Positions 44,601 through 53,532 of a stretch of DNA of 64,000 nt are shown one piece after another (position 1 is the first letter of the stretch; each line of letters begins with the position of its first letter). The stretch lies in contig NZ_OMPN01000001.1 of assembly GCF_900291975.1 (NCBI RefSeq), forward strand, positions 558,001 to 622,000. The letters are read 5' to 3'. The translations under genes were made by a program, and so were the position numbers. Below the pieces are notes generated by a model. That model did no database searches. It saw nothing but the letters and a program-made list of their open reading frames with translations, and was not told the DNA's origin. The stretch comes from Agathobaculum massiliense. GTDB lineage: Bacteria > Bacillota > Clostridia > Oscillospirales > Butyricicoccaceae.

Positions 44601-45506
44601 TCAAATCATTACCGTACGGGATTCCAGACGGTCCAGCTCCTCAAGCAGCTCCTTTTCCTGTTCCGCAGTCAGGCTTTCCATCGGGCGGCGCATTTTCGTG
44701 GTGGAGATCACGCCCTCCCTTTTGAGAATCACCTTGTAGGCCGCAATATTATTGACCGCGCACATTACCGCATTCAAAACATTGGTGCGCCGCTGGTATC
44801 GGGTCGCAAGCGCGTAATCCTTTGCCTGAATCGCTTGCCAGAGCTTCGCGTAATGCTCCGGTATGCACATCGCATTACCTGACACCGTCCCGTCGCCGCC
44901 GACCACGCACGCCGCCTCCAGGAAGTGATCCGGCCCGACCAGTACGCTGAAAGTCCCATCGTTGATCGTCATGAAGTCCTGTATCCGCGTGAAATCCGGA
45001 TAGCTGTATTTAATGCCGATCACATTGCGGCAGCTTTTCGCGACGGTTTCCGCCACAGCGCGGTTGATATCATTGACCGCGTTTTGCGGAATGCCGTACA
45101 AATAAATCGGGAAATCCTCCGGCACGCTGGCGGATACCGCCTTATAATAATCGATCAGCCCCCGGTCGCTCAGCTTAAAAAATACCGGAGTGACAACGCC
45201 GATGCCGTCCGCGCCGATTTCTACAGCGTGACGCGCCAGTTCCACTGTGTCAGCAAGGTTCCATGCGCCGACATGCACGAATACCGGTACCCGTTTGGCT
45301 GTATGGCGCACAACTGCTTCCGCGACCCGCTTCCGTTCCTCCACGGTTAAGTACATCATCTCTCCGGTCGTGCCGCAGGGATACAGGCACTGCAACCCGT
45401 TATCGATGCAGTGATCCACCAGCCGCTCCAGCGAGGGAACGTCAATGCTGTCCTCCTCGGTCAGGGGCGTCACGATCGGTACGACCGTGCCATATAATTT
45501 CTGCAT
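44601..45506 (-). CDS. DapA/N-acetylneuraminate lyase-superfamily aldolase
   Basis: Schiff-base aldolase or dehydratase with pyruvate as likely product or substrate. The 301-residue TIM barrel has the GTTGE motif (45-49), the catalytic tyrosine Y137 in YLYGIP and the Schiff-base lysine K166 in IGIKYS. The Arg that binds the dihydrodipicolinate carboxylate (YNVPxR) is Asn here (YGIPQN), so it is probably not lysine-pathway DapA. It is the last gene of the nine-gene LacI-linked operon, 45 bp after dhaL, and probably cleaves a keto acid in that pathway. Confidence 0.88.
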   Translation of the reverse strand: MQKLYGTVVPIVTPLTEEDSIDVPSLERLVDHCIDNGLQCLYPCGTTGEMMYLTVEERKRVAEAVVRHTAKRVPVFVHVGAWNLADTVELARHAVEIGADGIGVVTPVFFKLSDRGLIDYYKAVSASVPEDFPIYLYGIPQNAVNDINRAVAETVAKSCRNVIGIKYSYPDFTRIQDFMTINDGTFSVLVGPDHFLEAACVVGGDGTVSGNAMCIPEHYAKLWQAIQAKDYALATRYQRRTNVLNAVMCAVNNIAAYKVILKREGVISTTKMRRPMESLTAEQEKELLEELDRLESRTVMI

Positions 45507-45551
45507 ATTTTTATGTCCTTTCTGGTAATCAGGCTCATTTCGCCGCCATTT

Positions 45552-46190
45552 TCACCGGATATATCGCGCCATGCCTTTCAGCATATACATACCGGCTGTC
45601 GCCCCCTGGTCCGGTATACCGATAGCTTTCGCGGCAAACACCGCGGCTTTCCCGTATTTGGGCATCATGGCGCGGCTGGCTTCTACGCCCGCCTCCGCTC
45701 CGGACACCGCCGCGTCCATTACCTGCGCCAGCCCAGCGTCCGGGGTTGCTTCCAGGCACGCCGATGCCCGGTCAGCGGCTGCGCCGACCGCATCCAGGAT
45801 CGTTCGCTCCCCCCTGCTGCATTTTCCGCGCTTCTGGATACCGGCCGCAAACGCAGTAAAATACGCGCTCAGGTCAGCCGGCCCCATCTCGTTCTTTCCT
45901 TTCAGCGCCTTTCCCGCCTCCATGATACCGGAAGCCATCAGCGTTCCCATTGTGGAAGGCACAACCGAGGCCATCCGCATCCCCGCTTTCATCAGCGTTT
46001 TTCCGACGTCCTCCTGCATTTCTTCCCGTATCAGGTCAGGCAAGGCCGCATAACCCTTCTGCATCGTAAGACCCAGATCTCCGTCGCCCATGTTAGCGTC
46101 CATCGCGCAAAGTTCATCCTTTTTTTCCGCGAACACCTCCGCAACGCATTCATACAGCGCCGGAAGCTGCTCCGCTGTGATCTTATCCAT
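45552..46190 (-). CDS. dhaL: Dihydroxyacetone kinase subunit DhaL
   Basis: ADP/ATP-binding subunit of a two-part ketose kinase. The 212-residue helical protein has the conserved DANMGDGDLGLTM motif (about 30), whose aspartates bind Mg-ADP, and the phosphate-binding PSTMGTLMASG loop. The ATG at 46190 gives the usual DhaL N-terminus (MDKITAEQLPAL). It follows dhaK after 14 bp. No PTS phosphotransfer protein DhaM is in the window, so either ATP is used directly or DhaM is elsewhere. Confidence 0.92.
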   Translation of the reverse strand: MDKITAEQLPALYECVAEVFAEKKDELCAMDANMGDGDLGLTMQKGYAALPDLIREEMQEDVGKTLMKAGMRMASVVPSTMGTLMASGIMEAGKALKGKNEMGPADLSAYFTAFAAGIQKRGKCSRGERTILDAVGAAADRASACLEATPDAGLAQVMDAAVSGAEAGVEASRAMMPKYGKAAVFAAKAIGIPDQGATAGMYMLKGMARYIR

Positions 46191-46204
46191 TTTCACGCCC
46201 CCTG

Positions 46205-47200
46205 TCACTTCTGGCAGTAAAAGGGCGTGCAGACCGGCGCGTCCAGCCACCGCTTCATTTCCTCATCCGCAATCTTGCAAAGGCTGATGGAAGCGCCGGC
46301 CATTTCCATACTTGTCGCGTACTCGCCGACATGGGTCCGGTACAGCTTAACCCCCTTTTCCTGCAGGAGCCGCGTAACACTTCCGGACAGGATATACAGC
46401 TCCTCCACCGATGTCGCGCCAAGACCATTGATGAGCAGCGCCACCTCGTCCTCCGGCACCAGCGGCATGTCCTGCAGCAGCGTTTCCAAGGATTCCGCGG
46501 CAATTTCATCGGCGGTTTTGACCGGCCCGTTCCAGATGCCCGGTTCTCCGTGGATGCCCATACCCATGGCCATTTCGTTCTCCTCAAGCGTGAAATTCGC
46601 ATGTCCCAGTTCAGGCAGCACGCATGGCGTCAACGCAAAACCGGCTGTGCGGGTGTACTCCTTTGCTTTCTGCGCAGCGGCGAACACCTCCTCAAGGGTG
46701 CCGCCCTCCGCCGCTTTCGCGGCCGCGCATTTATACATATAGAATATGCCGGCCACGCCGCGGCGCTTGTCCGGATCGGTACTGGAGTTCACATCATCCG
46801 CTCCCACAATGGAACGTGTTTCAATATCCTCCATTTCGCACAGCTCGGCCGCCATGTCAAAATTCATGATGTCGCCCGTATAATTGCCGTACAGGTACAG
46901 CACGCCGGCCCCTGCCTCGACCTCCTTGGATATCTGGAAGATCTGTTCCGCAGAAGGCGACTGAAACACGCTGCCCACGCCGCAGCCATCCAGCATCCCC
47001 TCTCCCACATAGCCAAGGAACAGCGGCAGGTGGCCTGTGCCGCCGCCGGTCACAATCGCCACCTTACCGGGCGTTTTGTGAGCGGTACAATAGCAGCGCA
47101 GGTCGCCCGCCGCGTATTTGACCGCATCACCATGCGCCGCGTAGATGCCGCGCAGCATATCATCCGTATAATCCTCCGGCCGGTTGATAATCTTCTTCAT
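46205..47200 (-). CDS. dhaK: Dihydroxyacetone kinase subunit DhaK
   Basis: Binds a short ketose covalently through histidine and phosphorylates it with DhaL. The 331-residue protein has the phosphate loop GGGTGHLPL (52-60), the NFDMA and GNYTGD region and the substrate-binding His217 in GMGIHGEPG. The natural substrate may be dihydroxyacetone, erythrulose or another ketose. The ATG at 47200 is 9 bp after AGGAGG. It lies in a carboxylate-uptake operon, which is unusual for a glycerol-type kinase. Confidence 0.93.
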   Translation of the reverse strand: MKKIINRPEDYTDDMLRGIYAAHGDAVKYAAGDLRCYCTAHKTPGKVAIVTGGGTGHLPLFLGYVGEGMLDGCGVGSVFQSPSAEQIFQISKEVEAGAGVLYLYGNYTGDIMNFDMAAELCEMEDIETRSIVGADDVNSSTDPDKRRGVAGIFYMYKCAAAKAAEGGTLEEVFAAAQKAKEYTRTAGFALTPCVLPELGHANFTLEENEMAMGMGIHGEPGIWNGPVKTADEIAAESLETLLQDMPLVPEDEVALLINGLGATSVEELYILSGSVTRLLQEKGVKLYRTHVGEYATSMEMAGASISLCKIADEEMKRWLDAPVCTPFYCQK

Positions 47201-47216
47201 AATGTATTTCCTCCTT

Positions 47217-48722
47217 TTATTCTGCAGCGGCTTCTTCGTTCTTCCCTTGCTTCTTTTTAACAAAGTAGGTAATCAGCGGCAGCATCAGAGAAACCACCGC
47301 AATAACAATCAGGACACAGGAGATCGGATGCGTGAAGAAAATGGAAAAGCTGCCATCCGAAAGGACCAGCGCTTTCTGCAGGTTTTTCTCAATCGTCGGC
47401 CCCAGGATCAGGCCCAAAATCACCGGCGGCATGGCAAAGTCCAGCTTGATCAGGAAATAGCCTACCGCGCCGGCAATCAGCATGAAGAAAATATCATATA
47501 CATTATGGTTCATACAGAAAGTACCCACGCAACAGAACACAAAGATAATCGGCGTCAGTATTTCCTTGGGTACGCCGGAAATCTTGGAGAATATCCGGAT
47601 ACCGCCAAAACCGAGCAGCCCCATGCAGATATTCGCTGCGATCAAGCCAAAAATAATGATATACACCTGTACCGGTTGGTTCTCAAACAAAAGCGGGCTG
47701 GGAATGATACCCTGCATCATCAGCGCACCCAACATGACCGCAGAGCCTGCGTCTCCCGGAATGCCAAGCGTCAGGAGCGGGATCAACGCGCCGCCCGACA
47801 CCGCATTGTTCGCCGATTCCGGCGCCGCGATACCGCGCGGGTCACCCTTGCCGAACTGCGAGGAATCCTTTGCAAAGCGCTTCGCCTGCGTGTATCCCAG
47901 CCAGGAGGCGATATCGCCGCCCGTTCCGGGGATAGCACCGATAATCGTACCAATCACGCTGCAGCCCAAAATCGTCGGAGATGTTTTTTTAATATCCGCC
48001 CAAGTCGGCAATATCCGTTCCAGCTTGATATCCTTTTTTGCTTTTTCCGTCACTTTTTCCTCAATCAGCGTCAATCCCTGCGCAAATGCGTATACGCCGA
48101 TCAGCAGCGGGATATACGCAATGCCGCCCATCAGGTACACGCTGCCAAAAGCAAACCGCGGCTGGCCGCTGATTACATCGATGCCGACCGTGGCGAGCGC
48201 AAGGCCGATAATCGCACCGATAATGCCCTTAAATACCGATTTGGAGGAAATACCCGTCACGATACTCAGGCCGAAGATGCCAAGCGCAAAATATTCCGGC
48301 GCACCGAAGTTCAACGCCACTTTCGCCAGCATCGGCGCTGTAAAGAACAATGCGAGCGCACTGAACAGGCCGCCGAACGTGGACGCCATCGTAGAGATTG
48401 CCAGTGCACGCCCGGGCGAATGACGGGACATCGGGTACCCGTCCAGACAGGTCGCGGCCGAATTCGCCGTCCCCGGCGTGTTGATCAGGATAGCGGTGAT
48501 CGAACCGCCGTAGATCGCGCCACAGAACACGCCGAGCAGCATAAGGATACCTGAATTGCCGCCCAGGGAAAAGGTAAACGGGGTGACAATGGTCAACGCC
48601 ATGATCGACGACAAGCCGGGCATCGCGCCGGCAAGGATACCGACAATCGTCCCAAGCAGAATGACCGCCAGGTTCAGCGGCTGCACCACTTGCGTCAGAG
48701 CGGAAACAAAATACTCCATCAT
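47217..48722 (-). CDS. tctA: Tripartite tricarboxylate transporter large permease TctA
   Basis: Large membrane subunit of a binding-protein-dependent secondary carboxylate transporter. The 501-residue protein has about 11-12 membrane segments, the conserved GILAGAMPGLSS loop near residue 30 and GAIYGGSITAILINTPGT near 70, both typical of TctA. Start ATG is 9 bp after AGGAGGG. It follows tctB after 14 bp. The family carries citrate, tartrate, other di- and tricarboxylates, and some sugar acids. Confidence 0.95.
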   Translation of the reverse strand: MMEYFVSALTQVVQPLNLAVILLGTIVGILAGAMPGLSSIMALTIVTPFTFSLGGNSGILMLLGVFCGAIYGGSITAILINTPGTANSAATCLDGYPMSRHSPGRALAISTMASTFGGLFSALALFFTAPMLAKVALNFGAPEYFALGIFGLSIVTGISSKSVFKGIIGAIIGLALATVGIDVISGQPRFAFGSVYLMGGIAYIPLLIGVYAFAQGLTLIEEKVTEKAKKDIKLERILPTWADIKKTSPTILGCSVIGTIIGAIPGTGGDIASWLGYTQAKRFAKDSSQFGKGDPRGIAAPESANNAVSGGALIPLLTLGIPGDAGSAVMLGALMMQGIIPSPLLFENQPVQVYIIIFGLIAANICMGLLGFGGIRIFSKISGVPKEILTPIIFVFCCVGTFCMNHNVYDIFFMLIAGAVGYFLIKLDFAMPPVILGLILGPTIEKNLQKALVLSDGSFSIFFTHPISCVLIVIAVVSLMLPLITYFVKKKQGKNEEAAAE

Positions 48723-48736
48723 ATGCTTTTTCCCTC

Positions 48737-49189
48737 CTAAAACAATATGCCGGCCGGCAGGTTGGTATGGAGCACCATTTCAAACACCACATAGATAAAG
48801 ACAATAACGCCAACCGGTATTGCAAGCAGCTTCACTTTGTTACGCTCGCCCAGCAGAATCGCACAGGAGATGACCATAAAAAACGTACCCACGAAGAAAC
48901 CCAAAATATAGGTCAGAACGGAAAATACGACCATGATCCCCAGCGCAATCAATACCCGCTTCATGCCTTCTGAGCGGAAATCGATCGTGACCTCGTCCGG
49001 CTGCTTTTTCAGCGCTGTTTCCAGCGCAAGACCAATCGAGCAGAGGAGCAGCGCTCCACCCAGCAGCTTGGGCCAAAAGCCGCCGCCGATGTCCGACAGG
49101 CCATGATAGGGAAAATCCATCGTGCCGACGATCATCCCAATACCGACCACAAGCAGCACCGCAGCCACGATGTAGTTGTATTTTTTCAT
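48737..49189 (-). CDS. tctB: Tripartite tricarboxylate transporter small permease TctB
   Basis: Small membrane subunit that works with TctA. The 150-residue protein has four hydrophobic segments (about 7-27, 38-58, 81-110 and 122-142) and the family motif GGGFWPKLLGGALLLCSI. It lies between tctC and tctA. A hairpin in the gap before it may adjust expression relative to the binding protein. Confidence 0.92.
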   Translation of the reverse strand: MKKYNYIVAAVLLVVGIGMIVGTMDFPYHGLSDIGGGFWPKLLGGALLLCSIGLALETALKKQPDEVTIDFRSEGMKRVLIALGIMVVFSVLTYILGFFVGTFFMVISCAILLGERNKVKLLAIPVGVIVFIYVVFEMVLHTNLPAGILF

Positions 49190-49218
49190 CTAAGGCTTCC
49201 TTTCCTGCATAATAGGCG

Positions 49219-49248
49219 GGGCGGCGGGACTTTTGCATTCCACCGCCC
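49219..49248 (-). other. Intercistronic hairpin between tctC and tctB
   Basis: 9-bp stem with one G-U pair (49219-49227 with 49240-49248), no T-run. It may stabilise the tctC mRNA and lower permease expression. Confidence 0.5.
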
Positions 49249-49260
49249 TGCCCGCGGCTT

Positions 49261-50229
49261 TCAGTTGATCAGCGAATCGTAGAACTCGTACTGCTCCTGC
49301 ATAAACTGCAGCGCGCCGTCCGTCCCCTCAAACTCTGCCGGCATGATACTGAACGCCGCCAGCGTCTCTTCAAACTCCTCGGTTGCGCTCGCCTGTGCAA
49401 ACGCGTCCTGCAGGTAGGTCACAACCTCCTCCGGCGCGTCGTTCTTAATTGCAAGGTAGACCCAGGTCAGAATCCGGATATCCTTCAACTCGTCATACAG
49501 CTCGCCCATTGCCGGAACATCCGGAAACATCTCCGTGCGTTCATTATCCGTGATCGCCAGCGCCTTGATCGTGCCGGCAGTAAGCTGCCCGATCGCGGGC
49601 GCTGCAGAGCAGCAGGTCATATCTACCTCGCCCGCTACCACGCCGGTGATACTGTTGGTATCGCCGTCATAATTAACATAGGTAAACTCCAAGCCGAGCG
49701 CCTGCTCAAAGGACTGCGCGCTCAATTTGGTCAGCGTACCCTCGCCGGTATTGCCGACCTTGACCTCGCCCGGATGCGCTTTCGCGTATTCCACAAATTC
49801 CTCAAACGTATCGTACGGGGCGTCCGCGCTGACAAGGATCAGGTTCGGCTGCTTCATCAGGCAGGCCAGCGGGGTGAATTCGTCATAAGAAATATCGGTG
49901 TTTCCGTTCACCTTGCTCAATACCAGGTCACAGTTTACGATACCGAGCGTATATCCATCCGAGGAGGAATTCCGGAACTGGTTCGCGCCAACAAGCCCCG
50001 CGCCGCCGGTCACGTTATTGACGGTAATATTCACACCCGACGGCAGCACACCGTCCGGAATGGATTCCGTCATGCCGCGCACGCACAGGTCGGTCGTGCC
50101 GCCGGCCGAATACGGACAAATAACGGAAATATTCTGGGACGGGTATTCCTTTGAGCCGCCGCAGCCGGTCAGGGCCGCCGCTGCCATTGCTGTTGCGGTA
50201 AGCATTGCAATAATCTTTCGCAGTTTCAT
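49261..50229 (-). CDS. tctC: TctC-type solute-binding lipoprotein
   Basis: Extracellular binding protein that presents a carboxylate to TctAB. The 322-residue protein has a lipobox ending at C23 (ALTGC), then the Bug-family fold: YPSQNISVICPYSAGGTTD at the N-terminus and VNNVTGGAGLVGANQ near 70. Lipid anchoring fits a Gram-positive host. The ligand cannot be read from sequence. It sits between the CoA-transferase and permease genes. Confidence 0.95.
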   Translation of the reverse strand: MKLRKIIAMLTATAMAAAALTGCGGSKEYPSQNISVICPYSAGGTTDLCVRGMTESIPDGVLPSGVNITVNNVTGGAGLVGANQFRNSSSDGYTLGIVNCDLVLSKVNGNTDISYDEFTPLACLMKQPNLILVSADAPYDTFEEFVEYAKAHPGEVKVGNTGEGTLTKLSAQSFEQALGLEFTYVNYDGDTNSITGVVAGEVDMTCCSAAPAIGQLTAGTIKALAITDNERTEMFPDVPAMGELYDELKDIRILTWVYLAIKNDAPEEVVTYLQDAFAQASATEEFEETLAAFSIMPAEFEGTDGALQFMQEQYEFYDSLIN

Positions 50230-50277
50230 GATTAAACCTCCGTCTTTCTATGTATTTGTCTGTCGCATCAACTATCC

Positions 50278-51468
50278 TTATAAAATGCCGGACGCTTCCA
50301 GTGCATCGATCTCCGCATCGCTGTAGCCAAGATGCGAAAGAACCTTGCGGTTATCCTGCCCCAGCGTGGGCGGAGCACACCGGATCTCGACCGGCGTCTC
50401 ACTGAAGTCTATCGGCGCGATGACCGCCTTGAAATCCCCCGCGACCGGATGATGGATGGTCCGAATAATCTGGTTATGCGCAACCTGTGGGTCGTGCAGC
50501 ACATCCTCGTAGGTATTAACCTTGGCGACCCAGAACCCATCCGCCTGGAAACGCTCCAGCCAGTACTCGGTATCCTGTTTTTCAATCTGCGGCGCGATCA
50601 GCGCATGCAGCTTTTCCTTATCCCGCAGCATAACCGCTTTGTTCGGCATCATCTCATATAATGCCGGCAGGCCGATGATTTCGGAAAATCGCTTCATATC
50701 CTGCCCCGCGTTGATTGCCATGGCAAGGAAGCCGTTTTTCGTTTTATAGATGCCGTACGGGGCTTCCTGCAGCGGATGTCCCGTATAATCCCTGGATTTT
50801 TTCGGCATGATACCGGTATTTATGTAGTAGCACAGCTCCTGTGACTGCATGTGCAGGGCAGAGTTGAGCAGATTTACTTCAACCTTTTGTCCGTTTCCCC
50901 CATCCTTCACATGGTTGAGTGCCGCCAGGATACCGACGACCAACATCAGAGAGCTGTACATATCCACCACATAGATACCGCCGGTTGCCGGCTGCCCCTC
51001 CGTGCCGCAGATATTGCAGTAGCCGCTCATCGCCTGTGCCAGCAGATCTTGTCCGGGCAGCTTTACATAAGGGCCTGAGCTACCGTAACCCATCGCTTCG
51101 CAATAGATGATCCGCGGGTTGAGTTTCTTCCCGTCCTCATAACCCAAGCCAAGCTTATCAAGCACGCCGGCACGGTAATTCGATACCACGACGTCGGACT
51201 CACGAATCAGCTTTTTGACGATCTCCTTTGCCTCCGGCCTTTTCAGATCCAGTGTGATGCCCTGCTTGTTGCGGTTCATCGCAAGGAAAAACGGCCCTTC
51301 CCCGCCGAGCTTTTCATCCGGCGCAACATGGCGGTTAAAATCCCCTGTCCCTGGCCGCTCAATATTGATGACTTCCGCGCCCAAGTCGCCGAGCAGTTGC
51401 AGGGCAAACGGCCCCTGGGCAAAATGCGTGAAGCCCAGTATTTTCACGTTTTTTAACGGTGCGCTCAC
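50278..51468 (-). CDS. CaiB/BaiF (family III) CoA-transferase
   Basis: Moves CoA between carboxylic acids via an enzyme-bound anhydride. The 396-residue protein has ALQLLGDLGAEVINIERPG, the SNYRAGVLDKLGLGY segment and the catalytic aspartate D169 in YVVDMYSS, at the position of Asp169 of formyl-CoA transferase. It overlaps the MaoC gene by 4 bp, so the two steps are likely sequential. It probably activates the transported carboxylate; the donor CoA ester is unknown. Confidence 0.93.
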   Translation of the reverse strand: MSAPLKNVKILGFTHFAQGPFALQLLGDLGAEVINIERPGTGDFNRHVAPDEKLGGEGPFFLAMNRNKQGITLDLKRPEAKEIVKKLIRESDVVVSNYRAGVLDKLGLGYEDGKKLNPRIIYCEAMGYGSSGPYVKLPGQDLLAQAMSGYCNICGTEGQPATGGIYVVDMYSSLMLVVGILAALNHVKDGGNGQKVEVNLLNSALHMQSQELCYYINTGIMPKKSRDYTGHPLQEAPYGIYKTKNGFLAMAINAGQDMKRFSEIIGLPALYEMMPNKAVMLRDKEKLHALIAPQIEKQDTEYWLERFQADGFWVAKVNTYEDVLHDPQVAHNQIIRTIHHPVAGDFKAVIAPIDFSETPVEIRCAPPTLGQDNRKVLSHLGYSDAEIDALEASGIL

Positions 51469-51944
51469 TTGCTCTGCTCCTTTTCCTCTGCCGCCGCAGG
51501 CTTTCTGCCGATATACTGCTTATCCACATGGAACAGGACCGGCTCGTCGTTCTGGTTCAAAACCAGCACGTTCCAGGTCACAACACCAAATTCCTCGTTT
51601 TTGATCGCCTTATCCACGACCTCAAACCGGCAATGGATGGTATCCCCTGGATAAACGGGATGGATATAACGGATTTTCTCATGGCCGTAATGAACGGAGG
51701 GCACCTTGGTCGGGGATACCTCCTTTGCCATAAAGCCATCCGCGACACCCAGCGTCAGAATGCCCTGGATGATCGGCCTGCCGATCGCAGGGAATTTCTT
51801 GCAGTATTCGGCGTCCACATGAACCGGATGCGTGTTGTCCGAACAGCCGATGAACAGGCGGATATCTGCTTCCGTCATCGTGCGGCCGGACGAGATCTGG
51901 ACCTCGCCGATCTGGTAATCCTCAAAATATTTGATTTCTGGCAT
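51465..51944 (-). CDS. MaoC-like hydratase/dehydratase
   Basis: Hot-dog-fold hydratase of the MaoC family acting on CoA thioesters. The 159-residue protein has the catalytic pair in SDNTHPVHVDAEY (Asp and His near 37-42), the GRPIIQGILTLG helix and YIHPVYPGDTI. Its start lies 16 bp after the FAD oxidoreductase stop and its end overlaps the CoA-transferase gene, forming a CoA-activation and hydration unit like that in itaconate or mesaconate degradation. Confidence 0.9.
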   Translation of the reverse strand: MPEIKYFEDYQIGEVQISSGRTMTEADIRLFIGCSDNTHPVHVDAEYCKKFPAIGRPIIQGILTLGVADGFMAKEVSPTKVPSVHYGHEKIRYIHPVYPGDTIHCRFEVVDKAIKNEEFGVVTWNVLVLNQNDEPVLFHVDKQYIGRKPAAAEEKEQSK

Positions 51945-51960
51945 TTCTTTTCTCCCTTTC

Positions 51961-53316
51961 TTACTCTGTAGCAGGCATCCACACGTTTTGTTTTCTCAGG
52001 CTGCTCTGCAGCTTTTTCACATCCACATCCCGAGCCGCAACCTTATCCTGTACTGCAATCGCCGCCGCGGTACCGCACGCCTGTCCCATCAGCATCGCAG
52101 TCGGTACGACGCGCAGCAGCTCAATCGCACCGAAATCACCGGAAATGCAGCGGCCGGCCACCAGCAGCCCCTCCGTATGCTTGGGAACAAAGCAACGGTA
52201 CGGGATCTGTTTCAGCACATCCTCCGGCTGGAATCCGCGATATGGCGGCTGGGCGAACACCACTGCATCGCTGTAGCTCGCGCCCTCCATCAGTTCCTTT
52301 CGCGTGATTGTGTATTCCCCACACAGCATGCGGCTGCTCCTCACGCCGACCTGGGGTGCCGTGTCAATCACCACCGCATTTTCAAAGCCCGGCACATTTT
52401 TCCTGAAATACTCCAGCGTCCGCAGCATGGCCTGCCGTATCTCGATCTCCACCTTGGTCAGATCATCCACGCTTACCGCGCTGCCTGCCAGCGTATTGTT
52501 AAACCACACCACGTTATCGATGTTGCTCCTCATATAGAAGCCCTGCGGCAATTCCCCGAAGCTGTAGCCGCCGTTGATGCCGCGCACCGCCTTGATATCC
52601 GCCGACACCTGCTCATCCTTGCCTGGGATGCTCAGAAACTGCTCGGCCTTTTCACAATCCACATTGGCGACTCGGAATACCAGTCCAAGAGGCAGGTTGC
52701 CTGTTGTATATTCCTCGCCCGCCGTGTAAAATACATCGCCATCGCCTGTGCAGTCGATCACAATATCTGCCAGAACGGCCTGGCGACCGGACTTACTTTC
52801 AAAAATCGCGCCGCGCACCTTATTATCCACCATGTATGCCCTGCTGAACCAGGCGTGGAACAAAAGCTGCACGCCCGATTCGAGCGCCATATCATTGCAC
52901 ACGCATTTCATCAGTTCCGGATCGATAACCGGACTCCAGCGAACAATTTTATCCTCGCCGCCTGTTGCACCGTATCGCCGCCACTTCAGGATGTCCTCCA
53001 ACTTGGAAGAACCACGCGTCGCTTCGTCGGGTTCGATCAGGCCGTTTACCCCGCGCAGACGGTCCAGCATTTCCTCCACAAGCCCCTTGATCACCAGATT
53101 GCCTTTCCCATCGCAGATGCAGTCCACCAGAAGGACAAAGCCCCCTGTCGACATGCCGCCCAGATAACCATACCGCTCCATCAACAGAACTCTGGCCCCC
53201 TGCCGTGCCGCACTGACCGCCGCACAGACACCGGCCGGCCCACCGCCGACCACCAAAACATCGGTTTCCGCGTATACCGGTATCTGCTGCTCCTTTTCAA
53301 TAATGTATTTTTCCAA
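51961..53316 (-). CDS. FAD-dependent oxidoreductase (FAD_oxidored type)
   Basis: Flavoprotein oxidising a small substrate. The 451-residue protein has the FAD motif VLVVGGGPAGVCAAVSAARQ (21-40), MERYGYLGGMSTGG with the second cofactor contact, VIDCTGDGDVFYTAG and the C-terminal LLVAGRCISGDFGA. The start is TTG at 53316 with GGAGGTG 5 bp before it, as no in-frame ATG is near. It is the first gene of the nine-gene operon; its promoter is overlapped by two operators. Substrate unknown. Confidence 0.88.
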   Translation of the reverse strand: MEKYIIEKEQQIPVYAETDVLVVGGGPAGVCAAVSAARQGARVLLMERYGYLGGMSTGGFVLLVDCICDGKGNLVIKGLVEEMLDRLRGVNGLIEPDEATRGSSKLEDILKWRRYGATGGEDKIVRWSPVIDPELMKCVCNDMALESGVQLLFHAWFSRAYMVDNKVRGAIFESKSGRQAVLADIVIDCTGDGDVFYTAGEEYTTGNLPLGLVFRVANVDCEKAEQFLSIPGKDEQVSADIKAVRGINGGYSFGELPQGFYMRSNIDNVVWFNNTLAGSAVSVDDLTKVEIEIRQAMLRTLEYFRKNVPGFENAVVIDTAPQVGVRSSRMLCGEYTITRKELMEGASYSDAVVFAQPPYRGFQPEDVLKQIPYRCFVPKHTEGLLVAGRCISGDFGAIELLRVVPTAMLMGQACGTAAAIAVQDKVAARDVDVKKLQSSLRKQNVWMPATE

Positions 53317-53349
53317 TTCAGCACCTCCGTCATTTCCATGTAACTAATT

Positions 53350-53360
53350 TGTAAATTACA
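53350..53360. promoter_or_regulatory. LacI-type operator O1
   Basis: Palindrome TGTAA-A-TTACA, 22 bp (centre to centre) from O2 and downstream of the operon promoter. Confidence 0.65.
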
Positions 53361-53371
53361 TATTTTATGTT

Positions 53372-53382
53372 TGTAATTTACA
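53372..53382. promoter_or_regulatory. LacI-type operator O2, covering the operon -10 box
   Basis: Palindrome TGTAA-T-TTACA. It covers the -10 box at 53380-53375. The 14 bp around it (TTTGTAATTTACAT) match O1 at 13 of 14 positions. Confidence 0.7.
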
Positions 53383-53403
53383 TCCAAATTTACATAAAGT
53401 CAA
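53375..53403 (-). promoter_or_regulatory. Promoter of the nine-gene carboxylate operon
   Basis: TTGACT (53403-53398), 17 bp, TAAATT (53380-53375), read leftward. A further half-site, AAATTTACAT (53386-53395), lies in the spacer. Confidence 0.65.
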
Positions 53404-53464
53404 TATGTCTTATTTATTTTCTATATAATAACCATATATCAATCAATATTTTTGTGTATTTTTC

Positions 53465-53493
53465 TTGCTTTCTTTGTGGGGATGGTATATAAT
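53465..53493 (+). promoter_or_regulatory. Promoter of the lacI-type gene
   Basis: TTGCTT (53465-53470), 17 bp, TATAAT (53488-53493). Confidence 0.65.
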
Positions 53494-53498
53494 CAAAC

Positions 53499-53509
53499 TG
53501 CAATTTACA
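53499..53509. promoter_or_regulatory. LacI-type operator O3, at the lacI start site
   Basis: TGCAATTTACA, one base from the O2 palindrome, at the predicted transcription start. It suggests autoregulation. Confidence 0.6.
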
Positions 53510-53532
53510 TATATAAACAGGAGGATGCCGCT

